Source: Lineus longissimus
Taxonomy: Eukaryota > Nemertea > Pilidiophora > Heteronemertea > Lineidae
Direction of reading: 5' to 3'
Assembly: GCF_910592395.1 (NCBI RefSeq)
Contig: NC_088309.1
Location: forward strand, 2,420,501 to 2,484,500
DNA length: 64,000 nt
Shown: positions 10,845 through 21,249 of the stretch, piece by piece
How positions within the stretch are numbered: position 1 is the first letter of the stretch
Layout: each line of letters begins with the position of its first letter
Translations under genes and position numbers: made by a program
The notes under the pieces: model-generated
Seen by the model: only the letters and a program-made list of their open reading frames with translations
Database searches by the model: none
Told to the model about the DNA's origin: nothing

Positions 10845-13487
10845 TTACCACATCTTCTTGTACCGCTTAGTGACTGACGGTGTCCCAGCGATGACGTCTT
10901 TACCGTACATACGACACTCCCCGTTCGCGAAGGAGAACTCGAGACAGTTCAGGCACCCCAAGCACCACAAGCTGCATTCTATTGGTGACCTCGCTGGTTT
11001 TGTTGCTACTGGCTTGAGCTCCTGTGACACTGGTATTGCATCATACACGTAGTCGCCCAACTTCTCTGAAAAAAAGATATGAGGGAATAATTTCCCCTCT
11101 TTTAAAGGGGCTTGATAGGCAAATGCCAATTTGGAGAGATTGAGTTGAGTATATGTATAAGCATGTAGAGCATGCATGATGTCAATTTTTACATTATACA
11201 CTGAAAATTACTTCTCAGTGGATTTAAATCCTCCGGAGGTATGGTCCAGGAAATTTGACGTATAGATGATGAGTAAACTGCATAATTGCAGCAGAAGTTG
11301 GACTCATGTCTCCTCAAATTTGTTGTTTTGAAATGTTTACGTACATTCGAGTATAAGCCCATTGCATTTGTCTGGCGACGACAAAAATAAGGTTGCGTGA
11401 CGTACCCGATACACGCCACCTGATGACCAAATGATTAAAGCGTACGGTATACATGACATATACTTACTTCCGTATACTTCCACTTCACACAGACTCAGGA
11501 TTCCGATCGACCTGAGCCCCACACCAACAAACCGCCCTACTTGATCATAACATGATATGTTAAATTTCTGGCCGTCATTGGCTGCATCGTGCTGATTGTA
11601 GCATACTTTGCCAGAGGAGAAACCGTCTGGTGGCTTCACATCCGTTATGGTCACATGGAAGTCTTTTAGACGGCCGCCTTGAACAAGAATATGTTGAAAG
11701 TTACCAGACAGCCTGAGGCTGGTTAGTCGAAGGAGGCACGGATCCTAGGAGAACAAGTTGTCGCCGTTTTTGGGCTACTCCCGAATGATTGACGGAGATA
11801 GCTTGGTCGAGCTAATATATCTAATATGTACAGCATTTTGCATTTATAAGTAGTGTGCTTTATCTCGCCGATTTTCACCAGGTGTTGCATCAATCGACAG
11901 AGCATATTGGAAATTCATCGTTGATATCAGCAAGGACATGCGCTCTTTTTTAGTTGCTAAATCAGCGGGCAACTCGGAGGCCATCTTTACCCTCAATGTA
12001 TTGACATTAGCTTTACAGACAACGTGCGTATGGGCGGAGGTAACAGAGCCAATACCACATGACTTCGCGATAACGCGAAATGGCGAAGAAGGTAATTAGA
12101 GGTGCGTGACCATCGGGGTAATCGAAAACGACTCAATGCGGTTCCGCGCCTCCCCGCAAGGTTGTGACAATGCAGGCAACCAAACCGGCAGTGAGGTATC
12201 AATTCCTTTTACCTTTGATTAAAGGAAAAACGGAGAAGCCCCGCCAAGCTGTCGGCTGTCCACTCACCTTTCATTCTACAGTAGAAGTTCGTATAATTTC
12301 AAAATGTGACTGAATTACCGCGTTATCCCGATTTCAATTTCGCCTGGATCAGAGTGAGTTCTCCGTGCAGTGATCGTAATTGTGCGGATCGCCGCAACCC
12401 AAGCGTTGTGGCTACTTAATCATAACCGCTGAATTCAAAACGAGACTTGTAGTGCTTCAGCACATGGGATCTATAAAAGACTAGAATGCGTCTTAAACTA
12501 AACCAAAGGAATAGGAGCTTTGTCTTACCCCAGTTATCGGACCTGTTGATAATAATGATGTTCTTCACACGATACTGCGACTTGAGATCTACAAACCACC
12601 AGGGTGATGACTCCTCTTTGGTTTGGGTGCAGGATTGTGAATCTGCTTGGCTGGGGTTTGGGTTCCCATCCACGGCATGGTCCGCCTCGCCTTGACGATA
12701 GTCTGACGATTGTGATGCAGGTTTCCCTATTGCAAGATTACCACCTAAAACACAATGTGCACACGATAAGACATGTTCTTCCTTCCTTGGGATGGACAAG
12801 GGCGATCCACTGCGTCCCGAGTGTAATTGCAGTAGGCCTTTTAACCACGGCCACTATAGAATACACTGTCAGTGACCAAACCAGAGGTTGAAACCGAAAC
12901 TATATAGTCAAAGTAAACAAATTCTGGCACTGTTTCGCCTAGTATGTTCTCTTAAGGGGTAGACCGTTCATAATTACTGGTGGTCCAATTAAAACGAAAT
13001 CCACCATTATGAAAACGAATTTGTTGAAACTTTGTATTTATAGTATTTGTATATCTGTCTACAGAAAGGCATGCTGAAATTTATATTTATCATGTCTTTA
13101 CGCAATTGAAAATTTTCAAATTCAATCACAAATTCAAAATTTTCAACGAACGGCGTAGGCCTTTAACGGCGGGTCTATGAAACTGTCTTCGCGAGGGTCA
13201 TATTTTGGAGATGTTAATAGTTATCAATTTTATCTATTCGAAGCGATTATATTCGAATATGATTTATACATGTACATGTATATAATTCTCTTCATCACTA
13301 CGACACTACACGCATAGACCAACCTCATATTCTTTTCAACAGAATTTTACAAGTATAAGCGAGCAAAACAATCAGGTTTAACACCCTTACCTTTTCCATC
13401 AAGGCACTCGAGTAAGCTGGAAGATGTTAGAGAAAGGATAATGATTGTGATGATGTTGATGATTACGGGTTTCATGGTTGCTCGCAT
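10845..13487 (-). CDS. Secreted F-type lectin (fucolectin) with PAN-like C-terminal domain, copy 2
   Basis: Four exons join in frame (13487-13391, 12744-12529, 11677-11468, 11065-10845), totalling 744 bp or 247 residues. All introns are phase 1 GT-AG, in the same positions as copy 1. The signal peptide is MKPVIINIITIIILSLTSS. The lectin domain has GGNLAIGKPASQS, HAVDGNPNPS, SPWWFVDL and RSDNWGGR across the exon 2/3 junction (RxDx4R). The CEVEVYG strand follows. The C-terminal module is ECSLWCLGCLNCLEFSFANG, then CRMYGKDV to KKMW. Unlike copy 1, it keeps the histidine of HAVDG, where copy 1 has KAVDG; that histidine may correspond to the fucose-binding histidine of the F-type motif. The two genes are about 4.12 kb apart exon for exon, so this is a tandem duplication. 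Sugar specificity may differ. Confidence 0.86.
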
Positions 13488-13842
13488 TATTACTGTAAGA
13501 TTAACGCATCGGTCGTAGGTAAGACCCAACACCCTCCGTCGAGACAAAAATGCAATTGTACGCAGTGCTGGGTCAGTACTTATGGTATTTGTTATAATCT
13601 GTCAACACGACGGCTTTGTCGAAATTTATGTCCGATACAAATTACTCCAATATCAAATTTTAAATATTTAACGAAGGACGTATAGGCAATTATTGAAACT
13701 TCTTTCGCCGGGGTTTTTCGCATGAATATTTAATTTCATTAATTTCATCTATTCGAATATAATTTATGTATATATACTTGTAATGCTCCTCATCACTAGG
13801 ACGCCAAACAAAAAGACTAAACTCCTATTCGAGCAAAACAAT

Positions 13843-13934
13843 CCATCAAGGCACTCGAGTAAGCCGGAAGATGTTAGAGAAAGGATAATGATGGTGATGA
13901 TGATGATGATTACGGGTTTTATGGTTGCTCGCAT
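13843..13934 (-). pseudogene. Orphan third copy of the lectin first exon, splice donor deleted
   Basis: It has the same ATG, the same MRATMKP start and the same isoleucine-rich signal peptide as the two lectin first exons. The 23 bp that hold the end of the exon and the GT donor in copy 1 (about 9255-9277) are missing here. Its flanking 13,590-13,800 matches 8990-9230, which is copy 1 intron sequence. So it is a fragment of a copy-1-type gene lying upstream of copy 2. It cannot be spliced normally. Confidence 0.75.
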
Positions 13935-13944
13935 TATTACTGTA

Positions 13945-15030
13945 ACGCATCGGTCGTAGGTAAGGCCCCCACACCCTCCGTCGAAGCAAAACTGTAAACT
14001 TCACTATGTGACGAGCGAAAACTTGCGTATTACATGTATATCGATTTCGAAGAAGGGGCTATAAAGAATATTTTACAGCTCTACGTAAAAACCGTAGCTA
14101 CAGCAACGGGGGCAACAACAAATGATACCTCGTCTCCGTCATGAATTCTTCATGATGAAATTACTGATGCATCAGTAATTTCTCCCCATTCGCGCACTTT
14201 TATCAAAAATATACATGTAAATGTACGTGATAAAATCATAAAAACTTATTTGACTGTTTGGTGTGAACAATATCGGTTTGGGCTCGGAAGCGAACTGTGG
14301 TTGGATTTCTTCAAAATTTTCTTTTATTGATCATGACCGGAACCATTTTAGTGACAAAGGCAGTCGTCACTTTATGAAATATACGCGTATTGTGTATATT
14401 GTGTTACGAACGACGAATAATAATGTAAACGTATTTTATCAACGACAGTTTTTGAAAAGTTCGCTATTCCCTCCTATGAATATCAATTCTAAAGAAACGA
14501 CACAGGGTTTCTTTTATTGAAATAAATGGGCCAACTATAACCAGGTTGTGTGCTGTTGATTTCGTTTCACTGTCAATGTCTGAGCCAAGATCAGAGCAAG
14601 AATATAACACATGCGACTATACACATTGATATCGGTCATTTAAGGTACAGTCAACTTACACCGGAATGCTGGTTTATTGGATCATTTGACAATAGTGAGA
14701 GAACCTGCCAACACCACATAAAAGCGTTGATATTGAGATATTTCATGATGTTTGATGATCATTTCAAACTATCCCAAAGCAGTTTTTGAGGACAAAGTCA
14801 CCGCCAGAATATGCTTGGGTGTATAGGATCACTCTTTAGAGACGGCGGATACCAACATCGCCACCCTATAATTCACCCTCAGTTGCCAATTTATGCAGTT
14901 GATCCCGGACAAATGTATCTCTCATTATCCCACATAGCCTTTTCGATGGAACGACAACCCTTTTGCGATCGGAGCCGGGGTCGCGCCATGCAGTCCAACT
15001 GATGGATGTTATACCGATCCCTAACCAACC
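13945..15030. other. Right end of the lectin duplication and 3' flank of the GT31 gene
   Basis: The segment at 14,410-14,480 (ttatcaacgacagtttttga) matches 10,300-10,375, again about 4.1 kb apart, and marks the outer part of the duplicated block. A minus-strand AATAAA (TTTATT at about 14,513) could serve the GT31 gene. Short open frames here show no known motif. Confidence 0.45.
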
Positions 15031-15031
15031 G

Positions 15032-16207
15032 CTATAATGTTAACGATATGTCAAACCTCTCCCGCTTTGGAAAGGTGCAATTCGGAGAGTTGTTAACATG
15101 CTTGCGCGAACCTTCCCATTCGGATTTGAATATTCTCAATCTCCTCACGATGTGTTCACGACTCACGTTGAACAATACAAATACCACCGTTCGCCATCTG
15201 TCACAAGGCGGTTTAGTCGGATCGACAGAACTCTGCACATAAAGTATGTTGAAAGCTTTAGTCTCTATCAACTTGATACCAGAAACATTGGCTAATGCGC
15301 CGAGATAGACATCTTCCATGGGGAACCGTCGCCACGTTGCATGGAATCTTTTCTCCACCATTCCTGTTCTGATGGCTTCACCAATACGACGGATAGCGCC
15401 CATTGAAAGAATGGTGGCAAACCCACTGAGGTAGGGAGGATAGAAGGACCCAGGCCACTGCACCTCCCGGACACTATACTGAGCGAACCGCACCTTATCT
15501 CGGACAGGTTTATTCCAAGAACTCTTCCGACCAACGTACAATGGTCCTTGATATGTTCGTCTCACACTCTCTAAGAAGTCAACCGCATGTTCCGGAAAAA
15601 CAAGGACATCGTCATCACACTTTAAGACGTATTTTACCTTCGGGCAATAAGCTTTCACCCACTGTAACCAGAACACTAACTTATGAGGCAGATTCCGATA
15701 AAGATCCCGGAATTCACCCTGGATGATATCGTTGTATTTCTCTGCCTCCTCCTTCACCCGTTGTCTCTCCTCTAACACAGGGGCCAGTCCCAATACGAAC
15801 ACATGCTTCATTCTGCGGCCTCTAAACGTGTTGTTCTTCCTCCCCCAAGTCTCCCTGATAAACTGGCGCTCCCCTCGGTTCCTCACGGCAGTGTGAATGA
15901 CGAACAGAACAAAAATCTCCTGGTCGTCACAGATTGTGGCACCGAATTGAAGTCTTGGGTTAAAGTCAGTGACATCACGATCCATACGTTCACTCTCTTT
16001 GCCACTGAAAACAATTGTCGCTGTGACTGTCCGGATGTGGTTGATTTTAGATTCCCAGCGTCTCTGGATCTCCTCTTTACCCACCATGAGGTATCTCCAG
16101 TAATAGATCAGAATTAAAATCGCCGATAAAAGCAGAATTATACGTCGTTTAGTTTTTCTCTTCGCCATTATGAGAGAGAGAATTAAACGGTTGGCTCGAA
16201 AAGCCAT
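15032..16207 (-). CDS. GT31 beta-1,3-galactosyltransferase-like enzyme
   Basis: A single uninterrupted exon of 391 residues. The protein is a type II membrane protein, with a basic cytosolic tail, a membrane anchor at about residues 23-41 (IILLLSAILILIYYW) and a lumenal catalytic domain. GT31 motifs appear in order: FVIHTAVRNRGERQFIRETW (103-121), LPHKLVFWLQW (173-183), the DxD metal/UDP-sugar site KCDDDVLVF (197-204), YPPYLSGFATILS (256-268) and EDVYLG (298-303). It should transfer galactose or N-acetylglucosamine in beta-1,3 linkage in the Golgi. The acceptor is not predictable. The internal methionine at residue 14 (MAKRKTKRR) is a plausible alternative start giving a more typical short tail. 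An AT-rich TATATATATATA run lies just upstream (about 16,230-16,245). Lack of introns suggests an old retrocopy-type family member, which is common for this family. Confidence 0.9.
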   Translation of the reverse strand: MAFRANRLILSLIMAKRKTKRRIILLLSAILILIYYWRYLMVGKEEIQRRWESKINHIRTVTATIVFSGKESERMDRDVTDFNPRLQFGATICDDQEIFVLFVIHTAVRNRGERQFIRETWGRKNNTFRGRRMKHVFVLGLAPVLEERQRVKEEAEKYNDIIQGEFRDLYRNLPHKLVFWLQWVKAYCPKVKYVLKCDDDVLVFPEHAVDFLESVRRTYQGPLYVGRKSSWNKPVRDKVRFAQYSVREVQWPGSFYPPYLSGFATILSMGAIRRIGEAIRTGMVEKRFHATWRRFPMEDVYLGALANVSGIKLIETKAFNILYVQSSVDPTKPPCDRWRTVVFVLFNVSREHIVRRLRIFKSEWEGSRKHVNNSPNCTFPKRERFDISLTL

Positions 16208-17300
16208 TCAAGGTGCTGAACATAATACTCTTATATATATATATAATGTATGGAACATTGGAGACAGCTGAAAAATATCGGCGTTCTACGTTATTTAGAT
16301 GAAGTATGGGCCAGTATGGAATAGTCTATAGCATGTAATTGAGAATCAAAACAATCAATATCTGATTTTTGGTATGTTCAGGACAAGGACGAGGCACCTG
16401 TCGTCAGATTATACCTCTATGGTGATTGTTAACAACCGAACATTTTCACCGCCCCAATTCACTATGGTGAAGTGCTGTCAGTTTTTAATGGTGAAATTGA
16501 GACACATTTATCTTAAGGGTAGGCCCCCTACACCAATACCTAACAATTTCTCAACCCTAAGACTTGACCTGACCCAATGCATGCCTGCCCTTATCAACCA
16601 AGGAACTCCCCAACCCAAGCAAAATCATGTAGACCGTCGCACTATTTCGTCCGTCTTCTGTCATGGTGCAGGCAACTGCAATATTGCGATTGGTGAAATC
16701 CCAATATCTTTCTGTCTGTGGGATGTCGAAACAATCAACCTCTGCCAGCTGCTTATCTATTCAGATTGCGAAGGCCTTCCCTCTGTCAGCTGGTTATCTG
16801 GTCAGGTTGGGAAGACCTTGACACAACCTAAGAATTACACCAAGGTTACCATTAATAAACTTTGGAGACGACAGGACAGCCTACGTAACAACCAACCTCT
16901 TCCAGCTGGTTATCTGGTCAGGTTTGGAAGACATAAACAAACCTTCAAAGGGTCTTTTAGCTGTACAAGACAACATTACATTTGCGTTCTACATGGGTGA
17001 TACAAGACAACTGATCTGGTTGTACCATGGTAATCATCTCATAAGGACGGACAAAGGAACAACCAACCTCTGCATTTACATCGTCCTTAGGTTTACGGAA
17101 CTTGCCTTATGCATTTCCACAGCTCGGCAAACGTACATGTACAAGTATGTATGCTAAAGCCAAGCCCACATTTTGACAATGCCTGTCATATTTTTGACAA
17201 TGCCTCTCATATTGATCCATTGTCAGAACAAAAGACTCTCGTGAGCAGGTAACTCTCTCTCAACTGCCAGCCGGTCTGGCTCAAGGGGAGAAGAGTGTAA
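16208..17300. other. Intergenic stretch with a short internal repeat
   Basis: A motif like cagctggttatctggtcagg recurs three times (near 16,747 degenerate, 16,788 and 16,903), each followed by a ggaagac-like stretch. A 208-codon open frame crosses these repeats, but I see no domain or compositional support, so I leave it uncalled. Confidence 0.4.
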
Positions 17301-17314
17301 GTGCCCGCGTGCTG

Positions 17315-17322
17315 TGACGTCA
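17315..17322. promoter_or_regulatory. CRE palindrome TGACGTCA
   Basis: A perfect CREB/ATF site lies about 125 bp upstream of an ATG with a good following donor (17,447-17,492), in a locally CpG-containing stretch. It suggests a promoter. Confidence 0.4.
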
Positions 17323-17446
17323 AATGTATTGTCTTTGGTCATGATCGGTCGCGGTTGATTTGCACGCCAGTCGGTTGGTGTGCATGGTTGGTGTGTGAGC
17401 TACGGAGAACATCGCGGGAACACTTCCTCCGATTTCAAACGTAAAA

Positions 17447-17492
17447 ATGCCTTCAAATTTTCCGAAACAAATCAAAACGGCTGCAACAGAAG
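17447..17492 (+). CDS. Candidate short first exon (unknown gene)
   Basis: The ATG at 17,447 opens MPSNFPKQIKTAATE and ends at a strong donor (CAGAAG|GTAAGG) in phase 1. A CRE lies upstream. I found no certain downstream partner. The phase-1 join could be to any exon to the right. Not recognised, and it could be chance. Confidence 0.25.
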
Positions 17493-17825
17493 GTAAGGCA
17501 CAGTATATATTCCTGATAAAAGTGGATTGGTTTCGAAGGGTTTTTATTGTAGAAATAGTCATACTATCAAGGCGGGAATGAACTGCGCAGTTTGAAATTT
17601 CAAGTCAGACATGTGTGAATGTACATCACTGTACTTCATGTATGTTCAACGGCAATGCTATCCCTAATAAAATACCATTTGCTCAAAGAAACTAAAGGCG
17701 CACGTCCAAGTCATGATGGTAAGGATGGAAGTGATCATGTTAAATCTGCGTGATGCCATCACTTCGGTTCTATCCTGTGATGTGGAAATCTCCATTGAAT
17801 TCATGAAGGTTTGTCTAATTAAGCT

Positions 17826-17998
17826 GTGTCAAGCTAGCCCCAAATTTCTATACCCAAATCAAGCTAGCCCCATATTTCCAGCACCAAGTTTACTCGGGGC
17901 TTACTCGAACTTACTCGGGTAAAGTGTCAAGCCAGCACTAAATTTCCACTGAGCCCCATTTTTGGCGTTTTTGCGTTTACATTTTCGTCGAGTCAAAA
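17826..17998 (+). repeat. Dispersed ~180-bp repeat, left copy
   Basis: It begins agctgtgtcaagctagcccc and ends near caaaatgcaatcacc. It recurs almost unchanged at 48,511-48,693 in the same orientation. Inside it are two short direct repeats (caagctagcccca.attt and ttactcg..cttactcgg). The two copies bracket the whole satellite domain at a distance of 30.7 kb. Confidence 0.75.
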
Positions 17999-18011
17999 TG
18001 CAATCACCGAC

Positions 18012-18316
18012 AGTAACCGACCTGCAAGCCATCTACTAAAAGTTAACTATAAGCCATTCCAACTAAAAGTTAACTATAACCTACCGGTTATACTAATTCC
18101 CGACCTACCCCGACTTTTCCCGACATTTACCGACTTGCGGAAAATGCTGCCAAAATATAGTGTATTAATCATCAGAATATTTATATTTGTACTGTTTACA
18201 TACATATACAGCACGTCGGTTAATTTCAAGACTTTTGAACGCTGCTAAGTTGAGCAAATCAACTCCAATAATTACATCTATTTACCGACCGCAATTATTT
18301 TCTGCAGGTCGGTAAT
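18012..18316. mobile_element. Possible MITE with ACCGACCTGCA ends
   Basis: The left end reads ACCGACCTGCA and the right end is its reverse complement TGCAGGTCGGT, about 300 bp apart. The interior has no coding and is rich in CCGAC words, plus a duplicated ctaaaagttaactata. An inner inverted pair (TTACCGACC / GGTCGGTAA, 18,282-18,315) adds a hairpin at the right end. No clear target duplication. Confidence 0.35.
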
Positions 18317-18379
18317 CTTTGTTAGTTGTGGTTGTCGCTTCTTGTAAACTGTACATGCATATGCTCGTGTTCGGCCTTA

Positions 18380-19220
18380 ATTTTTTTTCTTACCACCCCA
18401 AGCTGAAAAACCACTTGGATATGGCACTTTTTCTGATTGTTCCTCGACGAAACCACATGGGTACGGTCGGGGGCGATACCCTGCATAGCCTCATACCACT
18501 CTCGTTCCTAGGAGTGACCAGAATTTTTAAAAAATCTTTTTAAAGTAAATTTTCCATTTTTTTTCTTACCCAAGCTCACAAACCACTTGGAGATGACATT
18601 GTTTCTGATTGTTCCTCGACCAAACCACATGGGTACGGTCGGGGACCATGCCCCGCATAGCCTCATACCAGTCTCGTTCCTAGGTGTGACCAGAATTTAA
18701 AAAAAATATTTTTAAAGTAAATTTTCCATTTTTTTTCTTGCCACCCAAGCTCACAAACCACTTGGAGATGACACTTTTTCTGATTGTTCCTCGACCAAAC
18801 CACATGGGTACGGTCGGTGACGATGCCCCGCATAGCCTCATACCGCTCTAGATCCCAGGTGTGACCAGAATTTTAAAAAAAATCTTTGTTAAGTAAAATT
18901 TCTAATTTTTTCTTACCACCCCAAGCTCAAAAACCACTTGGAGATGACACTTTTTCTGATTGTTCCTCGACCAAACCACATGGGTACGGTTGGGGACGAT
19001 GCCCCGCATAGCCACATACCACTCTCGTTCCTAGGTGTGACCTTTTTTTTTCTTCAAATATTTGCTAAGTAAATTTTCCATTTTTTTTCTTACCACCCCA
19101 AGCTCAAAAACCACTTGGAGATGGCACTTTTTCCGATTGTTCCTCGACCAAACCACATGTGTACGGTCGGGGGCGATGCCCTGCATAGCCTCATACCACT
19201 CTCGTTCCTTTTTTTCTTCT
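18380..19220. repeat. Five-copy tandem repeat, period about 175 bp
   Basis: The word ccacttgg followed by a variable ~75-bp block (tttctgattgttcctcgac, ccacatgggtacggt) occurs at 18,411, 18,583, 18,758, 18,933 and 19,111. The period is 172-178 bp. Homopolymer T and A tracts between copies vary in length. Short open frames in this region arise from the repeat. Confidence 0.85.
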
Positions 19221-19852
19221 TCCTTATCTTGTTATCTCATCAACCATATACTGATGTCAACATTTTCATTAGTATCATTATCATACCCCGCATCCAAACT
19301 TATCAAACTGCAGCACATACTGATTCCGGGCGTTCGAGTACTACCGACGATGGATCGAATCGGCTGCTGGTATTTTCGAGGATACATTGGAATTAGGGTA
19401 TCCTGAGCTTCAGACCTTTTATGCTTCTTAATTCGTCATATCGAGAGGCGGAGGATATTGTAAACCACTGGTGCCTAGATGGTTAAAGGGGTACGCCGGT
19501 CGTTGACGTATATTTACTGTTTGGTCCAATCATATCTAGTTCCTACTTCTAACGCCAATCAACTCCAATAGTCAGTAGTCAAACGCTCGAGCGCTATCTG
19601 TATACAATTGGTTCGTGTATAAGTTTTCCCGACCGCTGCAAGTTAGTTCAGTCCGACTTTGTGTTTTAAGGATGCGGGTTACTTTGTTGCCCGATGACCA
19701 TCCTCCTCCCTCTGTACACAAGCTCGGTCAATACGGTCGAATGTTGGCCTGTGCTTTAGGACGCCTGATGACCAATTAATTAGATGTTCGAGTGACCCTG
19801 CTCGTAGGGTCGGAGAAACGAACAGCGAACATTGACCCCGGATTTCCTCAGG

Positions 19853-19939
19853 ATGGCTTTAGATGTAGACAAACTTGTTACTGATGGGAGTAATGCTGAC
19901 AAAATCGGAGTGATTTATAAGCGTCTCGCCAGTTTATTT
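19853..19939 (+). CDS. Candidate first coding exon of an unrecognised gene
   Basis: The ATG in good context (CAGGATGG) opens 29 codons, MALDVDKLVTDGSNADKIGV followed by IYKRLASLF, and ends exactly at a consensus donor GTAAGT in phase 0. Composition looks coding. The next exons are uncertain. The array units from 21.3 kb carry acceptor-like boundaries, and a possible terminal exon lies at 45,382. I do not recognise the protein. Confidence 0.35.
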
Positions 19940-20298
19940 GTAAGTGTAGATTAAACCAGTTAGGTTGCGGAAAATACTCGCCACATTTATCCGAGGACTT
20001 TATTTGACACGTGGCGGAAAACGACAGTGAAACCACCTGCTATGTTTCTGAATCGAGAAAGTCCTAATCCTAGTCAGCAGTGAAGGACATGGCAGATTCA
20101 TCTTGACCACAAAAGCTTTTGCATCTCCCAAGATCCAGTTATGGACCATGGGAAGGTTCAGGGAGTTGCAAAGGGCGAGAAGGCGGCCAGTGCACGATTC
20201 TGCTGACACGGCCTGGTCCAGCTGGACTTATGCTAATTGCTTTGATACCATCAAAAAATAATCGTCGCCCAAAAAGGCAAAAAAGCATTATAAAAGTT

Positions 20299-20370
20299 GC
20301 GCTTGGTAGGATTCGAACCCACAGCACAGGTCATGCCAGTCTGACGCTCTATGCTCTGAGCTAACGCGCC
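20299..20370 (-). tRNA. tRNA-like sequence (tRNA-Ala-type pseudogene or SINE head)
   Basis: On the minus strand, 72 nt contain an A box (TAGCTCAGAGC), a D stem GCTC/GAGC, an anticodon-loop-like CTGGCAT (GGC in the anticodon position) and a B box GGTTCGAATCC with a paired T arm (GTGGG/CCTAC). The anticodon stem does not pair and the acceptor stem is poor. It is more likely a tRNA-derived SINE head or pseudogene than a working tRNA. Confidence 0.45.
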
Positions 20371-20961
20371 ACAACTGCTGAAAGTTGTTCGACCACTTTG
20401 TGGAGTTTGATTTGCCCTTTCTTCGACGATTTGCGCATGTCCCTGCCATGATTAGCCCCTTTGCGCATGACCCTGTCACGATTAGCCCATTTGCGCATGT
20501 CTTTGGAATGGCACTGTGATGGCCAGGGCATTTTCAAATTGCGTGGTGAACAAACACTCCCGATTTCTCATGTTAGACCGTGTTGACGTTGTCAAAAAGC
20601 GTGATCAAATGTAAGTACGATGTTCTTTGTTACTGTTTATTAGGCGTATTTAGTCACTGTTGATTTTTCAGGCCGAAATATTATGTTCTAAAGGTAGGCC
20701 TACTGCGGTGTATACCAATCAATACACTGCATGCATGCCTCGTGTTGTGGGTTCGAACCAAATAAGCGGAGATGTGCCGAAGGCTTCCATCTTTGACCTT
20801 GCACCTCCACCGCATATTAATATCGTCTTTTATTGTTATGTTTTAGGTCACGTACCCGTAATAAACGTCTAAGCCATATTTCAGCTGAATAAAGACAATC
20901 CGCCACACTCATAACTTTTTCCCAGAGGCTTAGTTAATGAGGAACGCTTTCCATCCAAATA

Positions 20962-21050
20962 CAGTGGAACCTCTGTTAGCGAACACCTCTCTATTAAGGA
21001 CAACCTCTCTATTAAGGACACAAGTTTTGGTCCCAAAATTGGTCGTTTCC
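20962..21050 (+). mobile_element. pogo/Tigger-like terminal sequence
   Basis: CAGTGGAACCTCTGTTAGCG follows a TA and continues with ctctctattaaggac repeated twice. This is the typical start of pogo-type (Tc1/mariner superfamily) terminal repeats. I could not find the opposite end nearby, so it is a solo end or a decayed MITE. Confidence 0.5.
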
Positions 21051-21249
21051 ATTCAATTTGACCTCGTGAATCATTTCGACCTACTTCGAGATGTAAGAGG
21101 CCCCTATTGGCGGCTTTGTGTAACTATATCTTGCCTGCCTAGCTGCTGCCTATATTCTCCCTTTAATATCAACACCAGTGACTAGTGATGTTTCCTAAAC
21201 ACCAGACCGATTTAATTGTGGTTTGCACAGGGTTGTCATCAATCTTGTT

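Noticed and set aside
16374-17000. 208-codon plus-strand frame
   Set aside because: It crosses a short internal repeat, has no domain and shows no start or splice support.
20299-20370. Functional tRNA-Ala gene
   Set aside because: The anticodon stem does not pair and the acceptor stem is mostly mismatched. Kept only as tRNA-like.
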